In this document: one piece after another, positions 1 to 8,285 of the stretch
Position numbering within the stretch: the first letter of the stretch is position 1
Layout of the letters: each line of letters opens with the position of its first letter
DNA from: Alkalibacterium sp. AK22
GTDB lineage: Bacteria > Bacillota > Bacilli > Lactobacillales > Carnobacteriaceae_A
Length of the DNA stretch: 64,000 nucleotides
Assembly: GCF_000585255.1 (NCBI RefSeq)
Contig: NZ_JANL01000015.1
Span: 1 to 64,000 of the forward strand
Direction of reading: 5' to 3'
Position numbers and translations under genes: made by a program
The notes under the pieces: model-generated
What the model was told of the DNA's origin: nothing
What the model saw: only the letters and a program-made list of their open reading frames with translations
Databases searched by the model: none

Positions 1-72
1 ACAGCCGTTAAGCTTCCCAGCGCCGAGGATAGTGAAGGGTTTCCCTTTGTGAAAGCAGGACGTTGCCGTGCA
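1..72 (+). rRNA. rrf: 5S ribosomal RNA, 3' part
   Basis: The first 72 bases match the 3' half of a Firmicutes 5S rRNA: the GTTAAGCTTCCCAGCGCC block, the GGGTTTCCC hairpin, and the closing GGACGTTGCC. The 5' half lies before the window, so this is the end of an rRNA operon. A tRNA-Asn gene follows 35 bases later, a common arrangement at rRNA operon ends. The exact 3' end is estimated from the family. Confidence 0.88.
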
Positions 73-107
73 GCTCTTTTTTTGTTATACTAACTTTATA
101 GTATGAT

Positions 108-180
108 TCCGCAATAGCTCAGTTGGTAGAGCGCACGACTGTTAATCGTGTTGTCGCAGGTTCGAGCCCTGCTTGCGGAG
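108..180 (+). tRNA. tRNA-Asn (anticodon GTT)
   Basis: A complete cloverleaf of 73 bases. The acceptor stem TCCGCAA pairs with TTGCGGA and the discriminator base is G. The anticodon stem CACGA/TCGTG encloses the loop CTGTTAA with GTT at 141-143, and the T arm contains GGTTCGAGCCC. CCA is not encoded. It is probably co-transcribed with the upstream 5S rRNA and ended by the hairpin at 200-246. Confidence 0.96.
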
Positions 181-199
181 CTTTTTTTACCTGAAATTA

Positions 200-246
200 G
201 AAAGCACCTCACCGGCTAGATTTAATCTGTCCGGTGAGGTGCTTTC
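200..246. terminator. bidirectional terminator after the rRNA/tRNA operon
   Basis: A perfect 16-bp inverted repeat (200-215 with 231-246) with a 15-base AT-rich loop lies between the tRNA-Asn gene and the converging HesB-like gene. The right side continues into TTTC and TTTG. It probably serves both strands. Confidence 0.75.
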
Positions 247-271
247 TTTGTTTGTAATGAGGGAGAAAGGC

Positions 272-571
272 TTAACGCTTTTCATGAAAGTGATAGATTG
301 GCTCATCTTTGTCTTCATTATAGTCGATTTCAAGATTATATCCGCTGAAAAACCAGTCATCTTGTGCACCGGCATAATAGGTGACACCGTTGACTTCGGT
401 CTTGCCCATAATATCACCATCAGGTTGGTCAACACTCATGCCGACTGAGAAACCTTCGTGCACTTCTGTATTACCATAAGTTTTTCCAAAAAAGCGGATA
501 GCTTGTCCTTTTTCCAGTAAAAGTTCTTTTTCAAACCAGGCTACGGCTTTTTTTGTCACTTCTATATTCAT
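272..571 (-). CDS. HesB/YneR-like iron-sulfur assembly family protein
   Basis: A 99-residue protein resembling the HesB/IscA-like fold in its small Firmicutes YneR-type branch. It has an N-terminal helix with VAWFEKEL, then alternating strands with GKTYGN and GFSVGMSVD, and ends in HFHEKR. It lacks the conserved cysteines of true A-type Fe-S carriers, so iron-sulfur binding should not be assumed. Two ATGs lie close together. The second, at 571, is preferred because an AGAGGA ribosome-binding site is 8 bases upstream of it, while the first abuts that site. The gene stands alone and converges on the rRNA operon terminator. Confidence 0.72.
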   Translation of the reverse strand: MNIEVTKKAVAWFEKELLLEKGQAIRFFGKTYGNTEVHEGFSVGMSVDQPDGDIMGKTEVNGVTYYAGAQDDWFFSGYNLEIDYNEDKDEPIYHFHEKR

Positions 572-629
572 ATCAGACATCCTCTTCTATTCTAGTTTTA
601 ATACTACAGCTATTATAATGTTCATTGTA

Positions 630-1760
630 TCATGTATTTGATGTGCCGTCCCGTACAGGGAACCAGCCGGGGATACCTGTGATCATTTCAAACATCGCAT
701 CAGGAAGTCGGTAGATAGGCTTTTGAGCTGTATCGATATAGTGAGTGATGGATCGTTTTTTACCTTCTGCATGCTTTTCGACCCATTTAGGTTCGATGAT
801 TAACTGCCTACCGATGGACACTAGCTGTGAGTATTCAAGCGCCTTTTCCGCATCAGCTGCTGTCTGGATTGATCCTACAGCGATAAGTGGAACACGTTTG
901 CTAACGTAATCTGCAATTTGCTGGGGAATCTGTTTCTTGTAATTACCAAAGCCAACAATCGATGGCTGGGCATAATGACCGACAGAAAGGTGAATATAAT
1001 CGACCTTTAAACCAATCAGCGCATCAATCAGTACGTAAGTATCTGTGAGTCGGATGCCTGGCTCTTCAACTTCTTCAGGCGACAGGCGGTAACCCAGAAG
1101 AAAACCTTCTGAAGCATGCGCGTCAATAACAGACTGGCAGTGCCTGACGACTTCTATCGGAAAACGGAGGCGTTTTTCCAGACTGCCACCCCAGTCGTCT
1201 TGGCGACGGTTGGAGTGAGGAGAGAAAAACTGCTGGAGGAGATAAGTATTGGCTCCGTGCAGTTCTACCCCGTCAAAACCGGCATCTATGGCACGTCTGA
1301 CAGCAGCACCGAACTGGCTGACTAAAATATGGATTCCAGTTTCCGTCAGCTCCTTTGGCGTATCAGCCCATTCCCGTTCAGCACGGATGGCCGATGGGGA
1401 AACAGGCTGGCGTCCCCCGTTGAATTGTCTTTGGCTCATTCTTCCACCATGATAAATTTGCAGGATAGCTTTTGCTCCCTGGAGTTTGATGACTTGTGCC
1501 AGCTTTTTCAGCCCGTTTAGGTGACTGTCTTTTGAAGCACCCATACCGTTCTTGAAGGCCTGTCCTTTGGAGTCGATATAGGCACAGGCAGTAATCACTG
1601 CACCTGGACCACTTGAGCGGACAAGATAATAAATAAGTTCGTCTTCGGTTACTGTACCTTCAGGTGTACTGGAGCTGGTAGTCATTGGAGCTAAGAGCAC
1701 GCGGTTTCTTAAAGCCACCTTATTTGAGAAGGTGTAAGGCTCCAAAAAGGTATAAGTCAT
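630..1760 (-). CDS. NADH:flavin oxidoreductase, old yellow enzyme family
   Basis: A 376-residue TIM-barrel FMN oxidoreductase. Supporting motifs are the N-terminal RNRVLLAPMTT segment, IYHGGR near residue 105, DGVELHGANTYLLQQFFSP with SNRR near 170-190, and a C-terminal VGSIQTAADAE / VSIGRQLI phosphate-binding segment. Such enzymes reduce activated alkenes with NAD(P)H; the natural substrate cannot be read from sequence. ATG at 1760 is chosen over the upstream in-frame GTG because GGAG sits 8 bases before it. It is transcribed alone, in the same direction as the SDR gene upstream but separated from it by a hairpin. Confidence 0.88.
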   Translation of the reverse strand: MTYTFLEPYTFSNKVALRNRVLLAPMTTSSSTPEGTVTEDELIYYLVRSSGPGAVITACAYIDSKGQAFKNGMGASKDSHLNGLKKLAQVIKLQGAKAILQIYHGGRMSQRQFNGGRQPVSPSAIRAEREWADTPKELTETGIHILVSQFGAAVRRAIDAGFDGVELHGANTYLLQQFFSPHSNRRQDDWGGSLEKRLRFPIEVVRHCQSVIDAHASEGFLLGYRLSPEEVEEPGIRLTDTYVLIDALIGLKVDYIHLSVGHYAQPSIVGFGNYKKQIPQQIADYVSKRVPLIAVGSIQTAADAEKALEYSQLVSIGRQLIIEPKWVEKHAEGKKRSITHYIDTAQKPIYRLPDAMFEMITGIPGWFPVRDGTSNT

Positions 1761-1901
1761 AGTAGTCACTCCATCTAATGATTTTACATAAGAAATATTT
1801 GAATGTCGTTGCTGTAAAAAAGTAAGTGTGCCTCTTGATTTTAAAGTTAATAGGAAAAGATGTCAATCAAAGGGAAATGCTGATACAGGCTGTATACAGA
1901 A

Positions 1902-1941
1902 AGGCAGGATCCCGACTGTTTTGAAGCAGCCGAGATCCTGT
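1902..1941 (-). terminator. terminator after the SDR gene
   Basis: CAGGATCCCGACTG pairs with CAGCCGAGATCCTG around a short loop, 20 bases past the stop codon of the minus-strand SDR gene. Read on the minus strand it is followed by CCTTTCT, a weak T-rich tail. Confidence 0.6.
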
Positions 1942-1961
1942 TTATGAATAGAGTAAAGCAT

Positions 1962-2702
1962 TTACTGTGTGGTGTATCCACCGTCCACGGGGATAGTTAT
2001 ACCGGTCAGAAACTCGTTTTCAGCTATAAATACGACGGCGTGTGCAATCTCGTCCGCGGCGCCTAATCGTCCAATCGGATGTTTATCCACCAGATTGTCA
2101 TAGTATTCGCCCAGAGCTTCTTTGTTGACCATGCCTGTTTCGACATAGCCAGGAGCGACTGCTGCACAGCGGATATTGTCCTTGGCATACTGAAGCGCAA
2201 GGGATTTGGTCATGAGCACGACAGCTCCTTTAGATGCGTTATAGGCATAAGCAGTTGGCTCACCGACGATTCCTAAAATGGAAGCACAGTTGATCACAAC
2301 TCCACCACCATTTTTTTTCATTTGACGCACAGCGTGTTTACTTCCAAAGAAGACACCGTCCTGATTAATTCGGATCACCTTATGATAGTCCTCATAACTT
2401 AGGTTATGTGTCTCGCCTTGAACCCCAATCCCAGCATTGTTGAAGAGCACATCAACCGAGCCGTAAGTTTCCACTGCTTTATGAATCAGGGCTTCGACTT
2501 CATCCTCTACTGAAACATCAGCTTTGACAAAGATCACGTCTCCTTTGCTGCTGAGGCGATTGGCTTGCTTCTGCCCGTCTCCTTCATTGTAATCACTCAA
2601 CACTACCTTGGCACCTTTATCCAAAAAGGCTTCGACTGTGGCAAGTCCTATACCGGAGGCGCCCCCTGTAATGACGGCCACTTTTCCTTTTAAATCAAAC
2701 AT
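1962..2702 (-). CDS. short-chain dehydrogenase/reductase (SDR)
   Basis: A 246-residue classical SDR. The Rossmann nucleotide motif TGGASGIG lies near residue 13, NNAGIG near 90, the catalytic serine in CASILG, and the YNASKGA catalytic Tyr/Lys pair near 155-159. PGYVETGM and a C-terminal ITIPVDGGYTTQ end complete the fold. An acidic residue after the second strand (SDYNE) suggests NAD preference. The substrate is unknown. ATG at 2702 has TAGGAG 8 bases upstream and is preferred to the in-frame GTG at 2711. It is divergent from msmK, sharing a control region rich in cre-like boxes. Confidence 0.86.
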   Translation of the reverse strand: MFDLKGKVAVITGGASGIGLATVEAFLDKGAKVVLSDYNEGDGQKQANRLSSKGDVIFVKADVSVEDEVEALIHKAVETYGSVDVLFNNAGIGVQGETHNLSYEDYHKVIRINQDGVFFGSKHAVRQMKKNGGGVVINCASILGIVGEPTAYAYNASKGAVVLMTKSLALQYAKDNIRCAAVAPGYVETGMVNKEALGEYYDNLVDKHPIGRLGAADEIAHAVVFIAENEFLTGITIPVDGGYTTQ

Positions 2703-3023
2703 TCTATACACTCCTATTCGTATTTTATTTCACAATATAAGTTTAAACGATAAAGTTCATTTTTAGCAAAAGTAAAGGCTTACAAAAAGTCGATTGTTTT
2801 ATAGTTTGCGAGTAAAACTGAATAAGGGGAATATTCTCAGGACTCAGGTGAAAAGGAGAGCGGATTTGGGCATAGTGCACAAAACGCTTCCATTAAATTT
2901 GGGCACGTTTCCATAGTGCTGAAAAAGCGTTTCCAATACAATAAGTATTGTCAACTAAACAAGGTTTATGCAAACCGGACTAAATGGAATCGATTATTTT
3001 TAAAACAGAAGGGTGATTGAATT
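2703..3023. promoter_or_regulatory. divergent control region of SDR gene and msmK, with cre-like boxes
   Basis: A 321-base non-coding region. Three 14-base boxes on the minus strand beginning TGGAA-N-CG lie at 2879-2892, 2900-2913 and 2922-2935, about 21-22 bases apart. Each agrees with the CcpA cre consensus (TGNAANCGNWNNCA) except for one or two positions. A fourth, weaker match, TGGAATCGATTATT, is at 2985-2998 on the plus strand. This suggests carbon catabolite control of msmK, and perhaps of the SDR gene. No unambiguous promoter hexamers were found. Confidence 0.55.
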
Positions 3024-4130
3024 ATGGTAGAAATGGCTATGAAAAATATTTACAAAAAATATGACAACTCTGATGATTTTGCGGTAACAGACTTTGACAT
3101 GCGTGTCAAAGACAAAGAATTCATCGTATTCGTTGGACCTTCCGGTTGTGGTAAGTCTACGACACTGCGTATGATCGCAGGACTAGAAGAGATTACTGAT
3201 GGTGAATTGTGGATTGGCGATACAATGATGAACGATGTGGCGCCTAAAGACCGTGATATCGCGATGGTATTCCAGAACTACGCCCTGTATCCGCACATGA
3301 CTGTGTTTGACAACATGGCTTTCGGACTTAAACTGCGTAAGTACAAGAAAGAAGAAATAAAGAACCGTGTAGAAAATGCGGCTGAAATTCTTGGACTGAC
3401 TCCCTTGCTAGAACGTAAACCGGCTGCTTTGTCCGGTGGACAGCGTCAGCGTGTGGCCTTAGGTCGTGCAATCGTTCGTGATGCGAAAGTCTTCCTGATG
3501 GATGAGCCTCTGTCCAACCTTGATGCTAAACTGCGTGTAGCAATGCGTGCTGAAATTGCTAAATTACACCAGCGTCTGAACACAACGTCTATCTACGTTA
3601 CACACGATCAGACAGAAGCGATGACTATGGCTGACCGTATCGTTATTTTGAAAGACGGTTTCATTCAGCAAATCGGTTCTCCAAAAGAAGTGTATGACTT
3701 GCCTGTCAACACTTTCGTAGCTGGCTTTATCGGCTCACCTGCGATGAACTTCTTCGATGTGACGCTTAAAGGAAACACGATTACTGATGGCGACAGCATG
3801 GTTATCGAAGTGCCGGAAGGTAAAGTGAAGATGCTGAGTGAAAAAGGCTACAAAGACGGAGCTAAACTGATATTCGGTATCCGACCGGAAGATATCAAGA
3901 GTGAACAGGTAGCTCTGGATGCTTCTCCAGGTTCAACGGTTACATCTAAAGTGGCGGTTTCCGAACTTCTGGGAGCTGAAACGATGTTGTACTCACAAGT
4001 GGGAAGCACTGAGTTTATTGCGCGAGTTGATGCGCGTGACTACCACACTCCAGGTGACAATGTAGATTTGGCCTTCGACATGGGCAAATCACACTTCTTT
4101 GATCCTGAAACAACTGAGGTTATCCGCTAA
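3024..4130 (+). CDS. msmK: sugar ABC transporter ATP-binding protein, MsmK/UgpC type
   Basis: A 368-residue cytoplasmic ATPase of the MalK/MsmK/UgpC group. Walker [10 protein letters not shown] is near residue 38-46, followed by the Q-loop [13 protein letters not shown], signature LSGGQRQRV, Walker [13 protein letters not shown] and switch [11 protein letters not shown]. About 130 further residues form the regulatory TOBE-like C-terminal domain (FGIRPEDI). No permease or binding-protein genes are adjacent, which fits the known role of MsmK-type ATPases energising several sugar importers in trans. Start ATG follows AGAAGGGTG. Cre-like boxes upstream and a terminator at 4170 make it a single-gene unit. 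Confidence 0.9.
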   Translation: MVEMAMKNIYKKYDNSDDFAVTDFDMRVKDKEFIVFVGPSGCGKSTTLRMIAGLEEITDGELWIGDTMMNDVAPKDRDIAMVFQNYALYPHMTVFDNMAFGLKLRKYKKEEIKNRVENAAEILGLTPLLERKPAALSGGQRQRVALGRAIVRDAKVFLMDEPLSNLDAKLRVAMRAEIAKLHQRLNTTSIYVTHDQTEAMTMADRIVILKDGFIQQIGSPKEVYDLPVNTFVAGFIGSPAMNFFDVTLKGNTITDGDSMVIEVPEGKVKMLSEKGYKDGAKLIFGIRPEDIKSEQVALDASPGSTVTSKVAVSELLGAETMLYSQVGSTEFIARVDARDYHTPGDNVDLAFDMGKSHFFDPETTEVIR

Positions 4131-4169
4131 AGCGAGATAGGTTCAGTGAACTGAATAGGCCCCCTTTTT

Positions 4170-4211
4170 CCTCTTCGATCTGCATAGATGTATGATCGGA
4201 GAGGTTTTTTT
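4170..4211 (+). terminator. terminator after msmK
   Basis: CCTCTTCGATC (4170-4180) pairs with GATCGGAGAGG (4194-4204), with one G-T pair, followed by seven T residues. Confidence 0.9.
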
Positions 4212-4330
4212 GCCTTAAAATGACCGTTTATAAAGGGTCGGATATAGTGTAAAATAGAAGTATTACTAAATATTGCTTAACTGGAAAGGGGCACAGTACT
4301 GTTTCGTCTATGAGGAAGCAGCCATTTATC

Positions 4331-4825
4331 ATGACTAAAATCAGAGGATTCGAAAAAGTTTCAACATATGCAGCCGGTGAAGTCGAGCTGCCGAAAAGAG
4401 CAACCAGAGGATCGGCCGGCTATGATTTGACCGCCTCCAAAGACTGCGTGATCCCTTCCGTATTCAAAGCACTAAAAGATCCGGCTCCAAATAGTAATCC
4501 TGTCGCATCGACACTCATTCCAACGGGAGTCAAAGCCTACATGCCCGAACAGGAATATCTGCTTCTTGCAAACCGTTCAAGTAACCCTATGAAAAGGCAG
4601 CTAGCTGTGCCTAACGGGATCGGTGTTATTGATTCAGACTACTACAATAACGAAGGTAATGAAGGCGAAATTTTTGTTCAGGTCATCAACTATGGCCTAG
4701 AAGATGTGCATATCAAGCAGGGTGAGCGCATTGCGCAAGGGATATTCATGCGCTATGAAACAGTAGATCAGGAAACAGATGCATTTGATGTCCGAACCGG
4801 CGGATTCGGGTCGAGCGGCCGATAA
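4331..4825 (+). CDS. dut: dUTP diphosphatase (dUTPase)
   Basis: A 164-residue trimeric-type dUTPase that hydrolyses dUTP to dUMP and pyrophosphate, keeping uracil out of DNA. All five family motifs are recognisable: AGYDL, NRSSNPMKRQLAVPNG with the substrate-binding region, GVIDSDYYN, the GERIAQGIF block, and the C-terminal glycine-rich RTGGFGSSG. Start choice is uncertain: ATG at 4331 begins MTKIRGFE as in related proteins, but an in-frame ATG at 4310 would add seven residues, and neither has an ideally spaced ribosome-binding site. radA follows after 31 bases, a pairing common in Lactobacillales. Confidence 0.92.
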   Translation: MTKIRGFEKVSTYAAGEVELPKRATRGSAGYDLTASKDCVIPSVFKALKDPAPNSNPVASTLIPTGVKAYMPEQEYLLLANRSSNPMKRQLAVPNGIGVIDSDYYNNEGNEGEIFVQVINYGLEDVHIKQGERIAQGIFMRYETVDQETDAFDVRTGGFGSSGR

Positions 4826-4856
4826 ATACCTAACCATCTGAAAAGGAGTTACAAGA

Positions 4857-6227
4857 TTGGCGAAAAAAAAAGCAAGCACTTTTGTGTGTCAGAGCTGCGG
4901 ATATGAATCCCCCCGCTATCTGGGTAAATGTCCCGGCTGTGGAGCCTGGAACCAGATGGTTGAAGAGAAGCTCCCTGACAAGGCAGATAACCGAAGTCGG
5001 GTATCAATGACCGGTAAAGCCTCTAAGGCCGAACCCATCACTGATATTACGATTGAAAAAGAAGAACGCGTCAAAACAGACCTGGCAGAGTTTAACCGCG
5101 TACTGGGAGGAGGAGTTGTTCCAGGTTCTCTTGTGCTGATTGGTGGCGATCCCGGTATCGGGAAATCGACTCTGCTGCTGCAGGTATCCGCCCAGCTGAA
5201 TAAGAAGGGCGGGAAAGTTCTTTATGTCTCGGGGGAAGAAAGTGCCTCTCAGATTAAGATGCGCGCCGAACGTTTGGAACTGAGAGGAGCTGACTTCTTC
5301 CTTTATGCGGAAACAGAAGTCAGTGCCATTCAGGAGACCATCGAGGAGATCAAGCCGGACTATGTGATTATCGATTCCATCCAAACTATGCACCATGCGG
5401 CAATCGAGAGTGCCTCGGGCAGTGTGTCGCAAGTAAGAGAATCGACATCCACCCTGATGAAAATAGCGAAGATGAATGAAATAGCCATTTTTATTGTGGG
5501 ACATGTGACTAAGGAAGGGGCAATTGCCGGTCCAAGAATGCTGGAGCATATGGTAGATACGGTGCTGTATTTTGAAGGGGAACGGCATCATACTTTCCGG
5601 ATTTTAAGGGCGGTCAAAAACCGTTTTGGCTCGACAAACGAAATCGGAATTTTTGAAATGCGAAACGGTGGACTGGTGGAAGTGTTGAATCCTTCCCAGC
5701 TTTTCCTGGAAGAACGCTTGTCCGGTGCAACGGGGTCAGCAGTCGTCGCTGCAGTGGAAGGCACTCGTCCGATTCTGGTAGAGATTCAGTCGCTTATTTC
5801 TCCAACGGTATTTGGAAATGCCAAGCGTACTGCCAGTGGGCTCGACTATTCCAGAGTCTCGCTGATCATGGCTGTGCTGGAAAAAAGAGCCGGTCTGCTC
5901 CTGCAGAACCAGGATGCCTATCTGAAAGCTGCCGGCGGAGTAAAGCTTGATGAACCGGCAATCGACTTGTCTATCGCAATCAGCATCGCCTCTAGCTACA
6001 AGGAAAAGGAGACGCGTCCAACTGACTGCTTTGTTGGGGAAATCGGGTTGACAGGTGAAATCAGGCGAGTGTCTAAGATTGAACAGCGGGTAAATGAAGC
6101 CGCAAAGCTTGGATTCAAGCGAGTCTTTGTTCCCAAAAACAATATGGACGGCTGGACCTTTCCTGAGGGAATCGAAGTCGTGGGCTGTGCCACTCTGGCT
6201 GATGCGATACGTAAGGCTTTTACCTGA
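4857..6227 (+). CDS. radA: DNA repair protein RadA
   Basis: A 456-residue branch-migration helicase of the RadA/Sms family, acting in recombinational repair. An N-terminal four-cysteine zinc finger (C11, C14, C25, C28) is followed by Walker [11 protein letters not shown] at 96-105, then the RadA-specific KNRFG motif near residue 255, and a C-terminal Lon-protease-like domain ending LADAIRKAF. Translation starts at TTG (4857), with AAAAGGAG 9-10 bases upstream. It lies in a probable operon between dut and yacL. Confidence 0.96.
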   Translation: MAKKKASTFVCQSCGYESPRYLGKCPGCGAWNQMVEEKLPDKADNRSRVSMTGKASKAEPITDITIEKEERVKTDLAEFNRVLGGGVVPGSLVLIGGDPGIGKSTLLLQVSAQLNKKGGKVLYVSGEESASQIKMRAERLELRGADFFLYAETEVSAIQETIEEIKPDYVIIDSIQTMHHAAIESASGSVSQVRESTSTLMKIAKMNEIAIFIVGHVTKEGAIAGPRMLEHMVDTVLYFEGERHHTFRILRAVKNRFGSTNEIGIFEMRNGGLVEVLNPSQLFLEERLSGATGSAVVAAVEGTRPILVEIQSLISPTVFGNAKRTASGLDYSRVSLIMAVLEKRAGLLLQNQDAYLKAAGGVKLDEPAIDLSIAISIASSYKEKETRPTDCFVGEIGLTGEIRRVSKIEQRVNEAAKLGFKRVFVPKNNMDGWTFPEGIEVVGCATLADAIRKAFT

Positions 6228-6313
6228 TATTAAAGGCAAGCGGCTGCGGTTATTTTGTGACTTTTGGTATACTAAAAGAATAAACAAGTCAAAAACAGGA
6301 GAGGAGGAGTGAA

Positions 6314-7435
6314 GTGGTTTCTAAATTAATTATACTGACTTTTGTCCTTGTGGGCGGAAGTCTGGGGTATAATCTGTTTCCCGAACTAGTGAGTAATTGG
6401 GATGTGATCCCTGGCTGGCTGGTTCATCCAATCACCGGTATGGTTTTGGGAGCAGGAATGTTCTATATGCTGTCTTTTCAGGCGATCAAGCCGCTTGAGA
6501 AAGGGGCAGCACGAATTGAGAAGGCCTTTGGAGAAGTCAGCATTGCCTATCTCATGTTTGGAAGCATCGGAGCAATCATTGGACTTATTCTAGCAGTACT
6601 GATCAGTATATTTTTAAATGCTTTGAACATGATTTTCATCAGTGATGTGATTCCGCTCGTCCTGGCAGTCGGCTTTGCTTATTTTGGTTTCCAGTTGGGC
6701 ACATCCAGACGAGAAGAAATCAGACGTCTTTTCAGTCCGAAAACAGTGAAAGCTGAAAATGAAGACGTGCTGGAACGCAGGGAAGGTGAATCTTACCGCA
6801 AGTACAAAGTGCTTGATACAAGTGCCATCATTGATGGCCGAATCCTGGATGTTGTCAAAACGGGCTTTTTAGAGGGGGTATTGGTCGTATCACAGTATGT
6901 TCTTCAGGAGCTTCAGCATATTGCTGATTCTTCCGACAGCCTGAAGCGGGTCAGAGGCAGGCGGGGACTTGATATTCTCAATGCTTTGCAGAAAGAGGAA
7001 GGAATCTTGCTGCAAATAGATGACAGCGAGCTGCCGGAATCGGATGAAGTCGACATGAAGCTTGTGTACCTGGCTAAAAAACTGGACGGCATGGTCGTAA
7101 CTAATGATTTCAATTTGAACAAAGTAGCTGAGTTTCAGAATGTTCCAGTTCTGAACATCAATCAGCTGGCTAATGCGGTCAAGCCGGTCGTCATTCCCGG
7201 AGAAGACATGCGGGTCATGATTGTGAAGAACGGGACTGAACGGGCACAAGGTGTAGCTTATCTGGATGACGGTACGATGGTCGTTGTCGAAGAGGGCAAA
7301 CACCACATGAACGAGAGGGTCGAAGTCGTTGTGACCAGTTCGCTGCAGACGAATGCTGGCCGCATGATTTTTGCGAAACTGGTCAATGACCAGAAAGCAA
7401 TCGATGACCGGAAAGACAAGAAAAAATATGGATAA
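6314..7435 (+). CDS. PIN/TRAM domain membrane protein YacL
   Basis: A 373-residue protein. Four hydrophobic segments (about residues 4-22, 37-54, 77-100 and 108-127) anchor it in the membrane. A PIN nuclease-like domain follows, with acidic residues in LDTSAIIDGR (D168, D174) and VVTNDFNLN, then a C-terminal TRAM domain (about 300-355) suited to RNA binding. The family is conserved in Firmicutes next to radA; its substrate is not established. Start is GTG at 6314 behind GAGGAGG. Its stop overlaps the ATG of the ispD remnant by 8 bases, indicating former translational coupling. Confidence 0.9.
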   Translation: MVSKLIILTFVLVGGSLGYNLFPELVSNWDVIPGWLVHPITGMVLGAGMFYMLSFQAIKPLEKGAARIEKAFGEVSIAYLMFGSIGAIIGLILAVLISIFLNALNMIFISDVIPLVLAVGFAYFGFQLGTSRREEIRRLFSPKTVKAENEDVLERREGESYRKYKVLDTSAIIDGRILDVVKTGFLEGVLVVSQYVLQELQHIADSSDSLKRVRGRRGLDILNALQKEEGILLQIDDSELPESDEVDMKLVYLAKKLDGMVVTNDFNLNKVAEFQNVPVLNINQLANAVKPVVIPGEDMRVMIVKNGTERAQGVAYLDDGTMVVVEEGKHHMNERVEVVVTSSLQTNAGRMIFAKLVNDQKAIDDRKDKKKYG

Positions 7436-8222
7436 AGAAGAAATTCGGCATTCTACTGGTGGGGTGTCGGCCAATGACAAGCTTTTGAATATAGAAGAAG
7501 CAAATACCAATCTGGTTTATGAGGCGGTCCTTCTCGCAGCGGGGTCTGCCAGCCGCTTCAATGGGTCCAAGGGCTGAAATAAAGTGCTAATGCCCCTGGA
7601 TGGCAGAGCAGTCATCACTTATTCACTTGATGTGATGCTGGCTGACAGGCGTTGCCGGTCTGTCTGGATTGTGACCAAAGAAGAAGAGTGGACGACATTT
7701 CAAGACATCGTCCAGAAAATATTTCCAAACCAGTCCAAAAGCATCTGTTGGGTGACGGGCGGGAAAGAGCGGCAGGATAGTGTGCGACTGGCGCTGGATC
7801 AGTTGACTGAAAAAGGAGATGCCTTGGTGCTGATTCACGACGCTGCCCGGCCCTTTTTGAGCCGGGAAATCATTGACCGGCTGCTGTCGGCGTTGGATCA
7901 GGCTGATGCAGTTGTTCCAGCTATCCAGGCCAAGGATTTTTTTGAAAGTAGTCAGTCCATCCCAAACGGTCATCCAGTCGCTTGACCGTTCGGCTGTCCG
8001 TCAGATTCAGACCCCCAGGGATTTCGACTGGGAAATCTAAAAAAAGCTTTTATGGAAGCAGAAAAATCAGGCTTTTACGGCAACGAAGAAGGCGAGTTGC
8101 TTGAACGTTTTGGGGTACCTGTTCATGTCGTCGAAGGGGATGAACTAAACTTCAAAATCGCGACACTACTTAATTACCATATAGTCCAGAGCGTCAAGCG
8201 CATGGCTGACGGCCGTCTTTAA
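7428..8222 (+). pseudogene. ispD: disrupted ispD (MEP cytidylyltransferase)
   Basis: Three reading-frame pieces together spell one 2-C-methyl-D-erythritol 4-phosphate cytidylyltransferase: AVLLAAGSASRF, then NKVLMPLDGRAVITYSL, IHDAARPFLS, then VIQSLDRSAVRQIQTP, then KKAFMEAEKSGF and HVVEGDELNFKI. Three lesions break it: an in-frame TGA at 7575-7577; a run of seven T at about 7937-7943, where six would keep frame; and a run of five C at about 8009-8013, where six would restore QTPQGF. The two indels cancel, so the frame is right again up to the stop at 8220-8222. The start ATG at 7428 overlaps yacL. The ispF gene that follows ispD in Bacillus and Listeria is missing before gltX. A functional product is unlikely. 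Confidence 0.85.
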
Positions 8223-8285
8223 CTCTAGTCTGCGGACATGCAGACAGGCTTACAAAATCACAGCAACAACAAAGGAGAATGTTAC

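Noticed and set aside
272-580. Canonical A-type iron-sulfur carrier
   Set aside because: The protein has no conserved cysteines, so only the fold family is claimed.
5004-5591. Long minus-strand reading frame inside radA
   Set aside because: It has no recognisable domain or ribosome-binding site and lies opposite a well-conserved gene; it is an antisense shadow. The same applies to similar frames in rpoB, rpoC, gltX and fumC.
7575-7577. Selenocysteine or readthrough at the ispD TGA
   Set aside because: Two further frameshifts lie in the same gene, the position has no functional cysteine in the family, and no insertion hairpin was seen. Pseudogene is simpler.
7937-8013. Programmed frameshifting in ispD
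   Set aside because: The seven-T run lacks a typical slippery heptamer with stimulatory structure, and an upstream stop codon already ends translation.
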